Assembly: GCA_026398285.1 (NCBI GenBank)
Contig: JAPLTI010000223.1
Coordinates: 1-12,788 of the forward strand
DNA from: Verrucomicrobiota bacterium
GTDB lineage: Bacteria > Verrucomicrobiota > Verrucomicrobiia > Chthoniobacterales > Terrimicrobiaceae
DNA length: 12,788 nucleotides
Direction of reading: 5' to 3'
Below are positions 1 through 9,891 of this stretch, one piece after another. The position numbers and the translations under genes were made by a program. How positions within the stretch are numbered: the stretch's first letter is position 1; each line of letters begins with the position of its first letter. The notes under the pieces are model-generated. The model saw only the letters and a program-made list of their open reading frames with translations, did no database searches and was not told the DNA's origin.

Positions 1-1
1 T

Positions 2-196
2 GCCGGGGGAATAGATTACCTCAACCAGTGCCGCCTTAACCACGCTGCGAAGGAAATTCGGGAAAATCCGGAGCGCCCGATCACCGAGATCGCCTTGGGT
101 TGCGGGTTCAACTCCAGCCAGTATTTCGCCACGGTCTTCCGGAGACGATTCAAAATGACACCCAGCGCCTACAGGAAGCAGGAATCCACCCGCTAA
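2..196 (+). CDS. AraC-family transcriptional regulator, C-terminal end (partial)
   Basis: This is the last 64 codons of a gene whose 5' part lies outside the window; it ends with TAA at 194-196. The translation contains the second helix-turn-helix of the AraC/XylS DNA-binding domain: 'PITEIALGCGFNSSQYFA', then 'VFRRRFKMTPSAYRK'. This matches the usual family pattern of 'I..IA...GF.s.syF.r.Fkk..G.tPs.yR'. AraC proteins bind DNA through this C-terminal domain, while an N-terminal sensor domain decides the effector. That domain is not visible here, so target and ligand cannot be told. The stop codon overlaps the stop of a small transposase remnant on the opposite strand. Family assignment is firm; specific function is unknown. 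Confidence 0.9.
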   Translation, partial: AGGIDYLNQCRLNHAAKEIRENPERPITEIALGCGFNSSQYFATVFRRRFKMTPSAYRKQESTR

Positions 197-405
197 AGAC
201 GAAGTCCGCCCAGCGCTTCAAGAATGAAGTGGGTGGGCAGCCCTCCAAATCCGATTCTATCGCCGATGCGAGAGCGGTTTTGGAACTGCCGGCAGAGTTG
301 TTTCTGAGTGCCGAGATAGTCGATGCCGCTCTCAACAAGCGCCATGGCGTTTTCCTTGAACTCGCGGTCATAACGCCGCGCATACATGCTTTGTCTTTCT
401 TCCAT
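193..405 (-). pseudogene. IS3/IS911-type OrfA transposase remnant
   Basis: An ATG at 405 opens a 70-codon minus-strand frame that ends in TAG at 195-193. Only the first 27 or so residues (about 405-325) resemble an insertion-sequence OrfA: 'YARRYDREFKENAMALVESG', the typical start of IS3/IS911 helix-turn-helix transposases. After that the expected segment ('..ITEVARDLGVS..TL..W') is missing and the sequence becomes unrecognisable. There is no OrfB and I see no terminal inverted repeats. I infer a decayed insertion-sequence end left beside the AraC gene, not a functional gene. A short intact host gene cannot be excluded, but the abrupt loss of similarity argues against it. Confidence 0.5.
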
Positions 406-420
406 TTTTGGGTCATTCTT

Positions 421-759
421 TTACAAAGCCCTTCACGGGTTTTCGAGACAGGATCAGTCCGGCGTAGGGAGGGGGGGGCATGCGTTTGCTCTCACTCACA
501 AAATGCCATCGCATCACCCTGCTCTCTCTTGCACCTTCGCAAGCAGAAATCGCTTCGCGCCGCCGCTGCTCATTTGCCCTACGAATGAAAAGCGGAGCAT
601 TGCGGCCATGCGCGGTGCAATACCGCCGCAAAAAGTTTGTGACAGTTTGTGACAAAGCAAGGGTAATTTGTAGCAACTTTTGAAAACACACGGTTTTTGC
701 GGCGTGGCCCGTAGAGCGAGTGTTTATGCGGTTTGGAGTGATAAAAAGGGGGTAAAAAA
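421..759. other. Gene-free interval between IS remnant and tRNA-Glu
   Basis: No coding sequence in this stretch looks real. The overlapping frames on both strands have no recognisable motif, and one minus-strand frame (413-991) runs straight through the tRNA gene. Visible items are a run of eight G at 471-478, a perfect tandem duplication of the 10-mer GTTTGTGACA at 635-654, and T-rich minus-strand sequence just 3' of the tRNA. No clear hairpin terminator is present. Confidence 0.6.
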
Positions 760-834
760 TGGCGACGCCTACGGGAATCGAACCCGTGCACCAGCCGTGA
801 GAGGGCTGTGTCCTAACCGCTAGACGAAGGCGCC
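760..834 (-). tRNA. trnE: tRNA-Glu (anticodon CUC)
   Basis: The minus strand folds as a standard 75-nt tRNA with an encoded CCA at 762-760. The acceptor stem pairs GGCGCCT with AGGCGTC, with one G-U pair and discriminator G at 763. The D-arm contains 'TAGCGGTTAGGA'. The anticodon stem CAGCC/GGCTG encloses the loop CTCTCAC, giving anticodon CUC, which reads GAG. The T-arm contains 'GGTTCGATTCC'. This decodes glutamate; charged tRNA-Glu is also the usual precursor for tetrapyrrole synthesis in bacteria using the C5 pathway. No other tRNA is adjacent. The encoded CCA means maturation does not need CCA addition. Confidence 0.97.
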
Positions 835-953
835 GTGCTGGGGAGGAAGAAACTAAGCGCCGGACCCGCTTTGACAAGGGGAAAATCCTTAAATTCAGAA
901 ATCCTGATTCGCTGGGAAAACACATGAGCCCTTGCGGTCCGGATGTCCTTGAA

Positions 954-1249
954 CCACGAATTTCCGAATGAACACGAATAAAACCCAACAAGAAGAAGCC
1001 TCGGTGAAAGCGCGCCCCTGCACTAAAGAGGGGAGCATAGCTGAGACGGTCATGTCCCCCTGAGACGCCGCTTCGCGGCTGAAGAATGGGTCAAGCTGGA
1101 GGTCGACCCTCCAAGGGTTTCGCGCTGCTGCGCGGGTTTGTAGCGGCTGTCTATGACTGCCGGAATGGAGGCCCTCCGGCGCTCATAGAGACGCCGCTAG
1201 AGCAATCGCGCTACAGCGCGCTATTCGTGAAAACTCGGTGTATTCGTGG
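954..1249. repeat. Repeat island bounded by inverted 'CCACGAAT..CACGAAT' copies
   Basis: The left copy (954-979) reads CCACGAAT, then TTCCGAATGAA, then CACGAAT. The right copy (1223-1249), read on the minus strand, gives CCACGAAT, a diverged middle, then CACGAAT. The two are therefore imperfect inverted copies about 240 bp apart. Words of this kind ('ttcattcgtgtt..ttcgtgg') are, from memory, dispersed intergenic repeats in Verrucomicrobiota and neighbouring phyla. Whether the bracketed segment moves as one unit is unknown; no target duplication is evident. Confidence 0.45.
1141..1199. repeat. Imperfect 59-bp inverted repeat with inner palindrome
   Basis: The left arm 'tagcggctgtctatga' and the right arm 'tcatagagacgccgcta' are near reverse complements. 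Inside them, gccgga (1159-1164) pairs with tccggc (1175-1180), and ggagg-c-cctcc (1167-1177) can form an alternative local hairpin. Transcribed, this would give a long bulged stem. It resembles a REP/MITE-type dispersed palindrome more than a terminator, since no T-run follows on either strand. Confidence 0.5.
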
Positions 1250-1410
1250 ATGAAGAATCAACATGGATTTGAATCCCAATCGATCTTCGAATGGCGAGGT
1301 TTTCCCGTGTCAAAAAAGATCATCCAGTTTCCCTGCAATGCAGACGCGATTGGGCAGAGGTCAGGCTGTCTGAAATTTGCGGGCGGCCGCTGGGGCTGGG
1401 TTGCTGCTTT

Positions 1411-4581
<3,171 letters not shown>

Positions 4582-4668
4582 TTTGGAAAAAGGCGCACTC
4601 TATGCGGTAGAGCGCGAGCCTGCAAACCGATACGCGGGGTGGGTAAATCGGCGTTTTGATGGATTGAC

Positions 4669-4695
4669 CACAGAGCGCACAGAGAACACAGAGGA
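4669..4695. repeat. Three 9-bp repeats with CACAGAG core
   Basis: CACAGAG occurs at 4669, 4678 and 4687 with an exact 9-nt period (spacers CG, AA, GA). It lies in the 123-bp gap between leuS and the helicase gene, immediately 3' of the helicase stop. From memory, 'ctctgtgttctctgtg' words of this type are dispersed intergenic repeats in Verrucomicrobiota and Planctomycetota. No function is evident. Confidence 0.55.
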
Positions 4696-4704
4696 GATGA
4701 TTTT

Positions 4705-6675
4705 TTAAAACGGGATTTCGCCGTCTTCGTGGCGGGCGGAGGAGAAGGTGCGCGGGGCTTGATTGACTTCCCAGCATTCGAAGAGGGATTCTGGGACTTC
4801 GCGGAGGAAGCGGGAGGGGGAGTAGAATGACTGGTCGTAACCGGTGGCGAGGCGCATCTCGGGGTAGGTGAGGTAGAGTTCGTCCATGCAGCGGGTCACT
4901 CCGACATAGAAAAGACGCCGTTCCTCCTCGAGCGCGCGAGGGTCTTCAATGCTGCGGCTGCTTGGAAACATTCCATCGGCCAGCCAGATCAGAAAAACGA
5001 CTTTCCACTCGAGGCCTTTGGCTTGGTGGAGTGTGGAGAGAGTCACTTTCTCGGTTTCAGCCGCGTCGGCAAAGGCGTCGGCCGTTTCCAAACTGCCAAG
5101 CAGGGCGAGTTGGGAGAGGAAGTCGGATGTCGTTTCAAATTGTCCAGCGAACTCCTGCAGCGTGACGAGATCCTCATGGCGGGCGTCGTAGTTTGGAAAT
5201 TTCTCCTTCATGTAGTCCTCGTAAACGGCGAAGAGGACGCAGGAGATCATCTCGGACGGCTTCATGGGGCCTGAATCAGGAGCGAGGTCGCTAAGGGTGT
5301 GGATGAATTGATCCCACGACTTTTGAGCTTTGGCAGGAACCTTGAGGCCGGAGAGGTCTCTGAAATTGGTTTTTCCATCGAGGATCGCCGAGGTCTTTTG
5401 CCAGAGCGTCTCGGCGGTTTTGTTGCCGATGCCCGGTTGCATGCGGATCATGATGTGGGCCTGCTCGAAAAATCGAAGTCCGCTGGTGATGCTGAAGGGA
5501 ATGCCGCGTCGGGTGAACTCGAGTTGCATCTCCATCGAGTGGTAGTGGGCGCGGTAGAGGACTGCGATCTGCTCGAGCGGCACGCCCTCGTCCGAGAGTT
5601 CCATGATTCGCTGCGCGACGAAGGCTGCCTGCTGGTTGTTGTTTGGTAATGCAACCAGAGCGGGCTTGATGGGATGAGGCTTGCGGACGGGCGCGAGGTT
5701 TTTGGGGAATTGGTTTTCGTTTGTGAGAATGGCGGCGTTCGCAACATCCAGAACGCCGGGCACGCTGCGGTAGTTCGTCTCGATTTTAAACACCTGTGCG
5801 CCGGGGTGTGTCTCGGGGAATCGCAGGATGTTTTCGAAGTTTGCCCCGCGCCACGAGTAGATGCTTTGGGCATCGTCGCCCACGACCATCACATTGCCGT
5901 GGTGTGCGGCGAGAAGGTCGATGAGTTCGGATTGGAGGCGGTTGGTATCCTGATACTCATCGACGAGGATGTGTTGAAACTGGCGTTGGTATTGCGCGGC
6001 GATGTCGGGATTCATCAGGAAAAGCTCGAGCGTCTTGGCGAGGAGGTCGTCGAAGTCCATCGAGTTCGCCTCCTTTTTTCTCGATTCGTAGGCGGTCTGG
6101 ACGCGTTCGATGTCTTGGGCGAGGGGAATGAAGTATCGGTATTTTTCGACCAGCACTTTGGATATGGCGAAGCCGGTGTTGATCGAATAGCTGAAGATGT
6201 CCGAAAGCACGCCGGCTTTTGGGAATCGCTTGTCGGTGGAAACAATGCCCTCCTTGGCCACAACGGACGCGATCATGTCCTCGGCATCCTCGCGGTCCAT
6301 GATGCTGAATCCTTGGCGGAACCCGACGGCCTCGGGGTGTCGGCGGAGGATGCGGTTGCCGATCGAGTGGAATGTGCCGCCCCAGAGTCCATCGGCGGCG
6401 CCTGGGATGAGCGTGTGCACGCGTTCGGTCATTTCACGCGCGGCTTTGTTTGTAAAAGTGAGGAGCAGAATGGAGCGGGCGGGAACGCCTTGCTCCAGAA
6501 TCCAAGCCACGCGGTAGGTCAGTGTGCGTGTTTTTCCGCTGCCCGCCCCGGCAATGACCAACGAGGCCCCGCCGGGCGATGTCACAGCGGCGAGTTGTTG
6601 CTCGTTGAGCTCCGAGGAATAGTCGATGCCGCTGGAGGAGGGCGGAGGTGCTTGCAGTGTGTAGGAGCGGGCCAC
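4705..6675 (-). CDS. uvrD: UvrD/PcrA/Rep-type superfamily 1A DNA helicase with an internal deletion
   Basis: ATP-driven 3'-5' DNA helicase family acting in excision repair and in removal of protein roadblocks. The 656 residues carry: the Q-motif region (LNEQQLAAV, 23-31); Walker A AGAGSGKT (42-49); motif Ia LTFTNKAAREM (72-82); DEYQDT (239-244); GDDAQSIYSWRGA (266-278); NYRS (301-304); TLSTLHQAKGLEWKVVF (545-561); and LFYVGVTR (588-595). After FFEQAHI (402-408) the protein jumps to MIRMQPGIG (409-417). The stretch 'KD..A.....NP.D..AF.R' that normally lies between them, at the start of subdomain 2B, is missing (about 21 residues). The start is GTG, 7 bp after the carboxypeptidase stop; the opening 'MARSYTLQAPP' looks native. 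It is the last gene of the proC cluster. It may be a paralogue, not the main UvrD. Family certain, exact subfamily not. Confidence 0.9.
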   Translation of the reverse strand: MARSYTLQAPPPSSSGIDYSSELNEQQLAAVTSPGGASLVIAGAGSGKTRTLTYRVAWILEQGVPARSILLLTFTNKAAREMTERVHTLIPGAADGLWGGTFHSIGNRILRRHPEAVGFRQGFSIMDREDAEDMIASVVAKEGIVSTDKRFPKAGVLSDIFSYSINTGFAISKVLVEKYRYFIPLAQDIERVQTAYESRKKEANSMDFDDLLAKTLELFLMNPDIAAQYQRQFQHILVDEYQDTNRLQSELIDLLAAHHGNVMVVGDDAQSIYSWRGANFENILRFPETHPGAQVFKIETNYRSVPGVLDVANAAILTNENQFPKNLAPVRKPHPIKPALVALPNNNQQAAFVAQRIMELSDEGVPLEQIAVLYRAHYHSMEMQLEFTRRGIPFSITSGLRFFEQAHIMIRMQPGIGNKTAETLWQKTSAILDGKTNFRDLSGLKVPAKAQKSWDQFIHTLSDLAPDSGPMKPSEMISCVLFAVYEDYMKEKFPNYDARHEDLVTLQEFAGQFETTSDFLSQLALLGSLETADAFADAAETEKVTLSTLHQAKGLEWKVVFLIWLADGMFPSSRSIEDPRALEEERRLFYVGVTRCMDELYLTYPEMRLATGYDQSFYSPSRFLREVPESLFECWEVNQAPRTFSSARHEDGEIPF

Positions 6676-6682
6676 GCTGGGG

Positions 6683-7516
6683 TTATTCTTGCGAGATGCG
6701 GAGGGAGCTCAGCTTGGATGTCGGGATGTTGAGTCCGTAGGCGAGTAGTTTTGCGGACTCGTCAGCGATGCGGGCCTTGGTGCAGCCCAGCATGACGGCA
6801 ATGACATCCCGGCCGTTGTAGGAACCGCTGGAAATAAGGCAATGCCCTGCCAGGTCGGTGTAGCCGGTTTTCATGCCGTTGCAGAACGAGTAGGTGCGGA
6901 GAACGCGGTTTGTATTCCGCAGAGGCACAACATTTCCGGAGCTGAAGCGGAAGTTGTAGTAGCGCGTCCTCATGATCTCACGGAGGGTGGGATTGCGGTA
7001 GGCCATGCGGGCGACGCGGGCCATGTCGCGGGCGGTGGAATACTGGCCTTTGGCGGGCAACCCATTGGGATTCTCGAAATTCGAGCTTGTGCCGCCGAGG
7101 TTGCGGACGCGTTGGGTCATCTTATCAGCAAATGCGCTCACGCTTCCGGCATTGTCGCGGGCTAGGGTGCGGGCGACATCGTTGCCACTCTTTACCAGTA
7201 GTGCGTTGAGTAGCTGTAGCCGTGTGTAACTTTGTCCGGGTTTGACATAGATTTTGGTGGGCTCGCAGTTTGTGTCCGTGGCTTCGATTTCGACCCTCTT
7301 ATCCAGGTCACCCGCTTCAGCGACGATGAGGGCAGTGAGGAGCTTTTGGGTGCTTGCGACGGGTCGCTTCGCGTCGTCATTTTTTGAGAAGAGGACCTTG
7401 CCGGTGTTCGCATCCACCAGAATCGCCGACTTGGCGCTGATCTCTGGAACGGGTGCGGCTTGAAGCGGGATGATGGCGAGAAGGCAAAGAAATGCGGGAA
7501 GCAGGCGGGCGGTCAT
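6683..7516 (-). CDS. D-alanyl-D-alanine carboxypeptidase, family S11 (DacA/PBP5-like)
   Basis: Periplasmic serine peptidase that removes the terminal D-Ala from peptidoglycan pentapeptides. Residues 1-20 are a Sec signal peptide with probable cleavage after LQA. The penicillin-binding motifs are complete: SxxK as S55-TQ-K58, SGN at 110-112, and KTG at 216-218 in 'GMKTGYTDLAG'. At 277 residues it holds the catalytic domain only. The C-terminal beta domain and amphipathic membrane anchor of E. coli PBP5 (about 400 residues) are absent, so it is probably soluble in the periplasm or held by other means. It starts 9 bp after the TPR gene stop and ends 7 bp before the helicase start, in an apparent operon. 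No clear Shine-Dalgarno sequence precedes its ATG. Confidence 0.93.
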   Translation of the reverse strand: MTARLLPAFLCLLAIIPLQAAPVPEISAKSAILVDANTGKVLFSKNDDAKRPVASTQKLLTALIVAEAGDLDKRVEIEATDTNCEPTKIYVKPGQSYTRLQLLNALLVKSGNDVARTLARDNAGSVSAFADKMTQRVRNLGGTSSNFENPNGLPAKGQYSTARDMARVARMAYRNPTLREIMRTRYYNFRFSSGNVVPLRNTNRVLRTYSFCNGMKTGYTDLAGHCLISSGSYNGRDVIAVMLGCTKARIADESAKLLAYGLNIPTSKLSSLRISQE

Positions 7517-7525
7517 GGTAAGAAG

Positions 7526-8194
7526 CTAAGGTTTTTTTGGCGGTGTGCTGAATAGCTTTTCCATTTCGGGATTTTTTTCAACCCCGAGTTCGAGGGCTTT
7601 CTGATAGTGTCGTCGTGCAAGCTCAACCGCAGGTGGCTTTTCCTCAAGGTAAAAGACGGCGAGATTGTAGTGGGCATCCGCATACGAGGGGTCGAGTTCA
7701 ACGGCGCGGCGGAGTTCGTGCTGCGCGCCTTCGATCCAACCCCGCCGGCCCATGACAACCCCCAGGAAATTGCGAGTTCGGGCGTTTAGCGGATCCTGCA
7801 CCATGGACTGCGAGAGCGCGGCTAGGGCGGCATCCGGTTCATTGCGGTCCATGTAGATCATGCCGAGTGTGAGCCACGCTGGGGCGGATTCGAGGCGCTG
7901 ACGGACGGCCTTCTTCAGTAGTTCCTCCGCCTTGTCGGGATGGCCTGAATAAAATTCCACCATGCCAAGGTTCACAAGACCTATGAGGTTGTCCGGTTCC
8001 AGAGTCAGAACGCGGGAGTAGGCGTTTCGTGCAGCGCTGTAATCCTTCCGTTCAAAAGCCACATTCCCTTCCGCAATAGCTGCTGCCAGAGTGCGAGGGG
8101 TGAAGTTTTTTTCCGGTTCTCCTGCAGGCAGGCTTTGCGCGAATCCGATTGCGCATGCCGCTAGGAGCGAGTGAACGGCAGCGCGGCGGATCAT
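7526..8194 (-). CDS. Exported tetratricopeptide-repeat protein
   Basis: A 222-residue protein with an N-terminal signal peptide (MIRRAAVHSLLAACAIGFAQ, likely cleavage near SLPAG, 21-25). About five tandem TPR units follow, at residues 37-69, 70-103, 104-137, 138-171 and 172-207, each with the A/G/Y/P spacing typical of TPR helices (for example 'AYSRVLTLEPDN', 'ELRRAVELDPSYADAHYNLA'). TPRs are protein-interaction scaffolds; the partner is unknown. I chose the ATG at 8194 because it gives the signal peptide and overlaps the proC stop as ATGA (8194-8191), implying translational coupling. The same frame stays open back to 8995, but that part is only proC read out of frame. Location beside a carboxypeptidase suggests an envelope role, which is inference. 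Confidence 0.85.
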   Translation of the reverse strand: MIRRAAVHSLLAACAIGFAQSLPAGEPEKNFTPRTLAAAIAEGNVAFERKDYSAARNAYSRVLTLEPDNLIGLVNLGMVEFYSGHPDKAEELLKKAVRQRLESAPAWLTLGMIYMDRNEPDAALAALSQSMVQDPLNARTRNFLGVVMGRRGWIEGAQHELRRAVELDPSYADAHYNLAVFYLEEKPPAVELARRHYQKALELGVEKNPEMEKLFSTPPKKP

Positions 8195-8988
8195 TGGCCG
8201 GAGAGTTCCTTGGAGCGCTGGTCTGCGGCCCGCACAGCTTGGATGAATGCCGCGCGGACACCGTGCTGTTCCAGTTCGCCAAGAGCTGCAGCCGTTGTTC
8301 CCCCGGGGCTCGTCACCATTTCGCGCAGGATCGCGGGATGTTCGCCGGTTTCCTTGGCGAGTTCGGCCGCTCCCAGCACGGTTTGGATGGCCAGTTGGCG
8401 CGCCAAGTTCGTAGGAAGTCCGCAAGAAACGCCACCATCGGTGAGGGCTTCGATGACCAGAAAAACATAAGCCGGTCCGCTCCCGCTCAGGCCGGTGACG
8501 GCATCGAGGAGTTTTTCCTGCACATAAGACACAACTCCCACGCTGGCGAAGATCGCTTCGGCGCAGTCCTTGTCGGCTTGCGTGGTGTTCGCGCCGCCCG
8601 TGTAAGCCGTCGCGGCCCGACCGATGATGGCGGGCGTATTCGGCATGGCTCGTATAACGCGGCACTTTGGGGCCATTTTTTCCAAAGCTGCTACATTCAG
8701 TCCCGCTGCAATCGAGATGAGGAGCTTTCCATCCAGAGCGGCGCCAGCTTGTTGAATAGCAATCGCAGCCTCCTGCGGTTTTACGCACAGGATCACGACA
8801 GGTGCGGCGCCTGCAGCCTCTTCGTTGCTGGTAGCCACACGCACCGAGGTGGTATTGTGCAGGCTTTCTAGAATTTCCGCTTCGGGGCATGCGGCGATTA
8901 TGTCTCCGGCAGTGCACACCTTGGCGCGCAACATTCCTTGAATGATTGCGGATGCCATTTTTCCCGCTCCGAGAAACGCGTATTTCAT
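8191..8988 (-). CDS. proC: Pyrroline-5-carboxylate reductase
   Basis: Cytosolic enzyme for the last step of proline synthesis, reducing 1-pyrroline-5-carboxylate to L-proline with NAD(P)H. The 265-residue length is normal. The N-terminal Rossmann fold shows FLGAGKMASAI (5-15). The middle has AMPNTPAIIGRAATAY (114-129). The C-terminal helical dimer domain has the family signature around TGLSGSGPAYVFLVIEALTD (165-184) and 'TSPGGTTAAAL' (226-236). The ATG at 8988 has only a GGAG one base away, too close to be a good ribosome site. It is the first gene of the minus-strand cluster and is divergent from the ABC genes across 135 bp. Its stop overlaps the TPR gene start by 4 bp. Confidence 0.96.
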   Translation of the reverse strand: MKYAFLGAGKMASAIIQGMLRAKVCTAGDIIAACPEAEILESLHNTTSVRVATSNEEAAGAAPVVILCVKPQEAAIAIQQAGAALDGKLLISIAAGLNVAALEKMAPKCRVIRAMPNTPAIIGRAATAYTGGANTTQADKDCAEAIFASVGVVSYVQEKLLDAVTGLSGSGPAYVFLVIEALTDGGVSCGLPTNLARQLAIQTVLGAAELAKETGEHPAILREMVTSPGGTTAAALGELEQHGVRAAFIQAVRAADQRSKELSGQ

Positions 8989-9030
8989 ACTCCAACGCTA
9001 AAGGAGGGCGGCAGGGAATGGGAAGGCTGT

Positions 9031-9087
9031 ATTCCTTGAATGAAAGCCATTGCCGATTGAAACGAATTGGTCACATTTCATTCCTTG
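9031..9087. promoter_or_regulatory. Paired repeats in the proC / ABC divergent intergenic region
   Basis: ATTCCTTG occurs twice as a direct repeat (9031-9038 and 9080-9087). GAATGAAA (9038-9045) is matched by its reverse complement TTTCATTC (9076-9083). The pairs are centred between two divergent start codons (8988 and 9124), where promoters and an operator would be expected. No convincing -35/-10 pair with proper spacing was found. A regulator site is inferred only. Confidence 0.25.
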
Positions 9088-9123
9088 TATCCCGCCGACG
9101 TGCGTCATAGGACATCGCCACCA

Positions 9124-9891
9124 ATGGATTCCTCTACCTCGCTCGTTTCTATTCAGGACCTCCACAAGAGCTTCGATCAAACGCCCATTCTCAAAGGCGT
9201 GAGCTTTTCCATCGAGGAGGGCGATCTGGTTTCGGTCATCGGCCCGTCGGGATGCGGCAAAAGCACGATGTTGCGCTGCATCAATGGTCTGGAAACGCTG
9301 GATTCCGGCGTGATCAGCGCCGCCGGTGCCTGCATTTCCCGGATGCCCGGCGCGAAACTGGATGCGCATTTCGAGAAAAACGCCCACATCCTGCGCCAGC
9401 GTGTCGGCATGGTTTTCCAGCAATTCAATCTCTTCCCCCACCGCACGCTGCTTCAGAATACCATGATGGCGCCTGTCATTGTTCGGGGCATTCCCCGCGA
9501 GGATGCGGAAAAAACCGGGCGCGCCCTGCTTGAAAAGGTCGGCCTCGGTGCCCATGCCGACAGGTATCCCGCGAACCTCTCTGGCGGTCAGCAGCAGCGC
9601 GCTGCCATAGCGCGGGCGCTGGCCATGCAGCCGAAGGTCATGCTCTACGATGAGCCAACCAGCGCGCTAGATCCCGAGTTGGTCGACGAGGTTCTCCATG
9701 TCATGAAGGCGCTGGATGCCGAGGGTATGACGCAGATTGTCGTGACTCATGAGATGCGGTTCGCCCGCGATGCCAGCGACTACATTATCTACATGGAGGG
9801 CGGGCACATCGTGGAGATCTCCGACGAGGACGAAATTTTTGAAAACCCCAAAGACGAGCGCACTCGCAGATTCCTCAGGAGGTTCATCTAA
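9124..9891 (+). CDS. Polar amino acid ABC transporter ATP-binding protein (GlnQ/HisP type)
   Basis: Cytoplasmic ATPase subunit that powers amino-acid import. Its 255 residues carry Walker A GPSGCGKST (40-48), Q-loop FQQFNLFPH (98-106), signature LSGGQQQR (152-159), Walker B VMLYDEPTS (172-180), D-loop SALD and switch H209 in VTHEM. 'QQFNLFPH' and 'LSGGQQQR' are typical of the PAAT family (glutamine, histidine, arginine importers). Between residues 66 and 92 it has a somewhat extended segment compared with GlnQ. The ATG at 9124 is preferred over an upstream TTG at 9067 because the family fold begins right after it and AGGA lies 11 bases upstream. Its TAA shares a base with the ATG of the permease fusion gene, indicating coupled translation. 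Substrate cannot be read from the sequence. Confidence 0.95.
   Translation: MDSSTSLVSIQDLHKSFDQTPILKGVSFSIEEGDLVSVIGPSGCGKSTMLRCINGLETLDSGVISAAGACISRMPGAKLDAHFEKNAHILRQRVGMVFQQFNLFPHRTLLQNTMMAPVIVRGIPREDAEKTGRALLEKVGLGAHADRYPANLSGGQQQRAAIARALAMQPKVMLYDEPTSALDPELVDEVLHVMKALDAEGMTQIVVTHEMRFARDASDYIIYMEGGHIVEISDEDEIFENPKDERTRRFLRRFI
9877..9882 (+). promoter_or_regulatory. Strong Shine-Dalgarno site for the fused permease gene
   Basis: AGGAGG, a perfect anti-SD match, lies 8 bases before the ATG at 9891 and inside the end of the ATPase gene. It fixes the start of the downstream gene and stands out because most other starts in this window have weak or no SD. Confidence 0.8.

Larger units (their letters stand above)
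835..1410. other. 576-bp gene-free, repeat- and palindrome-rich region
   Basis: No plausible gene lies between tRNA-Glu and the 3' end of leuS. The plus-strand frames starting at 1238 and 1291 have no family features and continue as antisense into leuS. The segment contains several short palindromes (gccgc-ttc-gcggc at 1067-1079, ggagg-tcgac-cctcc at 1098-1112, cgcgct-ac-agcgcg near 1208-1221) and a long imperfect inverted repeat at 1141-1199. Related repeat words in opposite orientation bracket the cluster at 954-979 and 1223-1249. It looks like an intergenic repeat island. A structured RNA is possible but not shown. Confidence 0.6.

Noticed and set aside
398..614. Intein interpretation of the LeuRS insertion (residue numbers of LeuRS)
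   Set aside because: There are no splicing-domain blocks: no N-terminal Cys/Ser at the junction and no terminal His-Asn before a Cys/Ser/Thr. The inserted domain is a RAYT with REP ends.
844..877. Promoter for tRNA-Glu (minus-strand TTGTCA at 877-872)
   Set aside because: The -35-like word is plausible, but the best -10 candidate (TTAGTT, 15-nt spacer) matches the consensus poorly.
413..991. 192-codon minus-strand frame covering tRNA-Glu
   Set aside because: It reads straight through the tRNA gene and has no family features; the tRNA explains the conserved sequence.
5674..6732. 352-codon plus-strand frame antisense to the helicase
   Set aside because: Shadow of the helicase gene; low-complexity Val/Gly/Glu content and no motifs.
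8195..8995. N-terminal 267 residues of a 489-codon minus-strand frame
   Set aside because: This part is proC read in the wrong frame, with a Ser/Arg-rich composition. The real TPR gene starts at 8194 with a signal peptide.
9057..9090. Sigma-70 promoter TTGAAA / TTGTAT before the ABC ATPase gene
   Set aside because: The spacer is 22 nt, too long for a normal promoter; the other pair, TTGGTC/TTGTAT, has only 12 nt.
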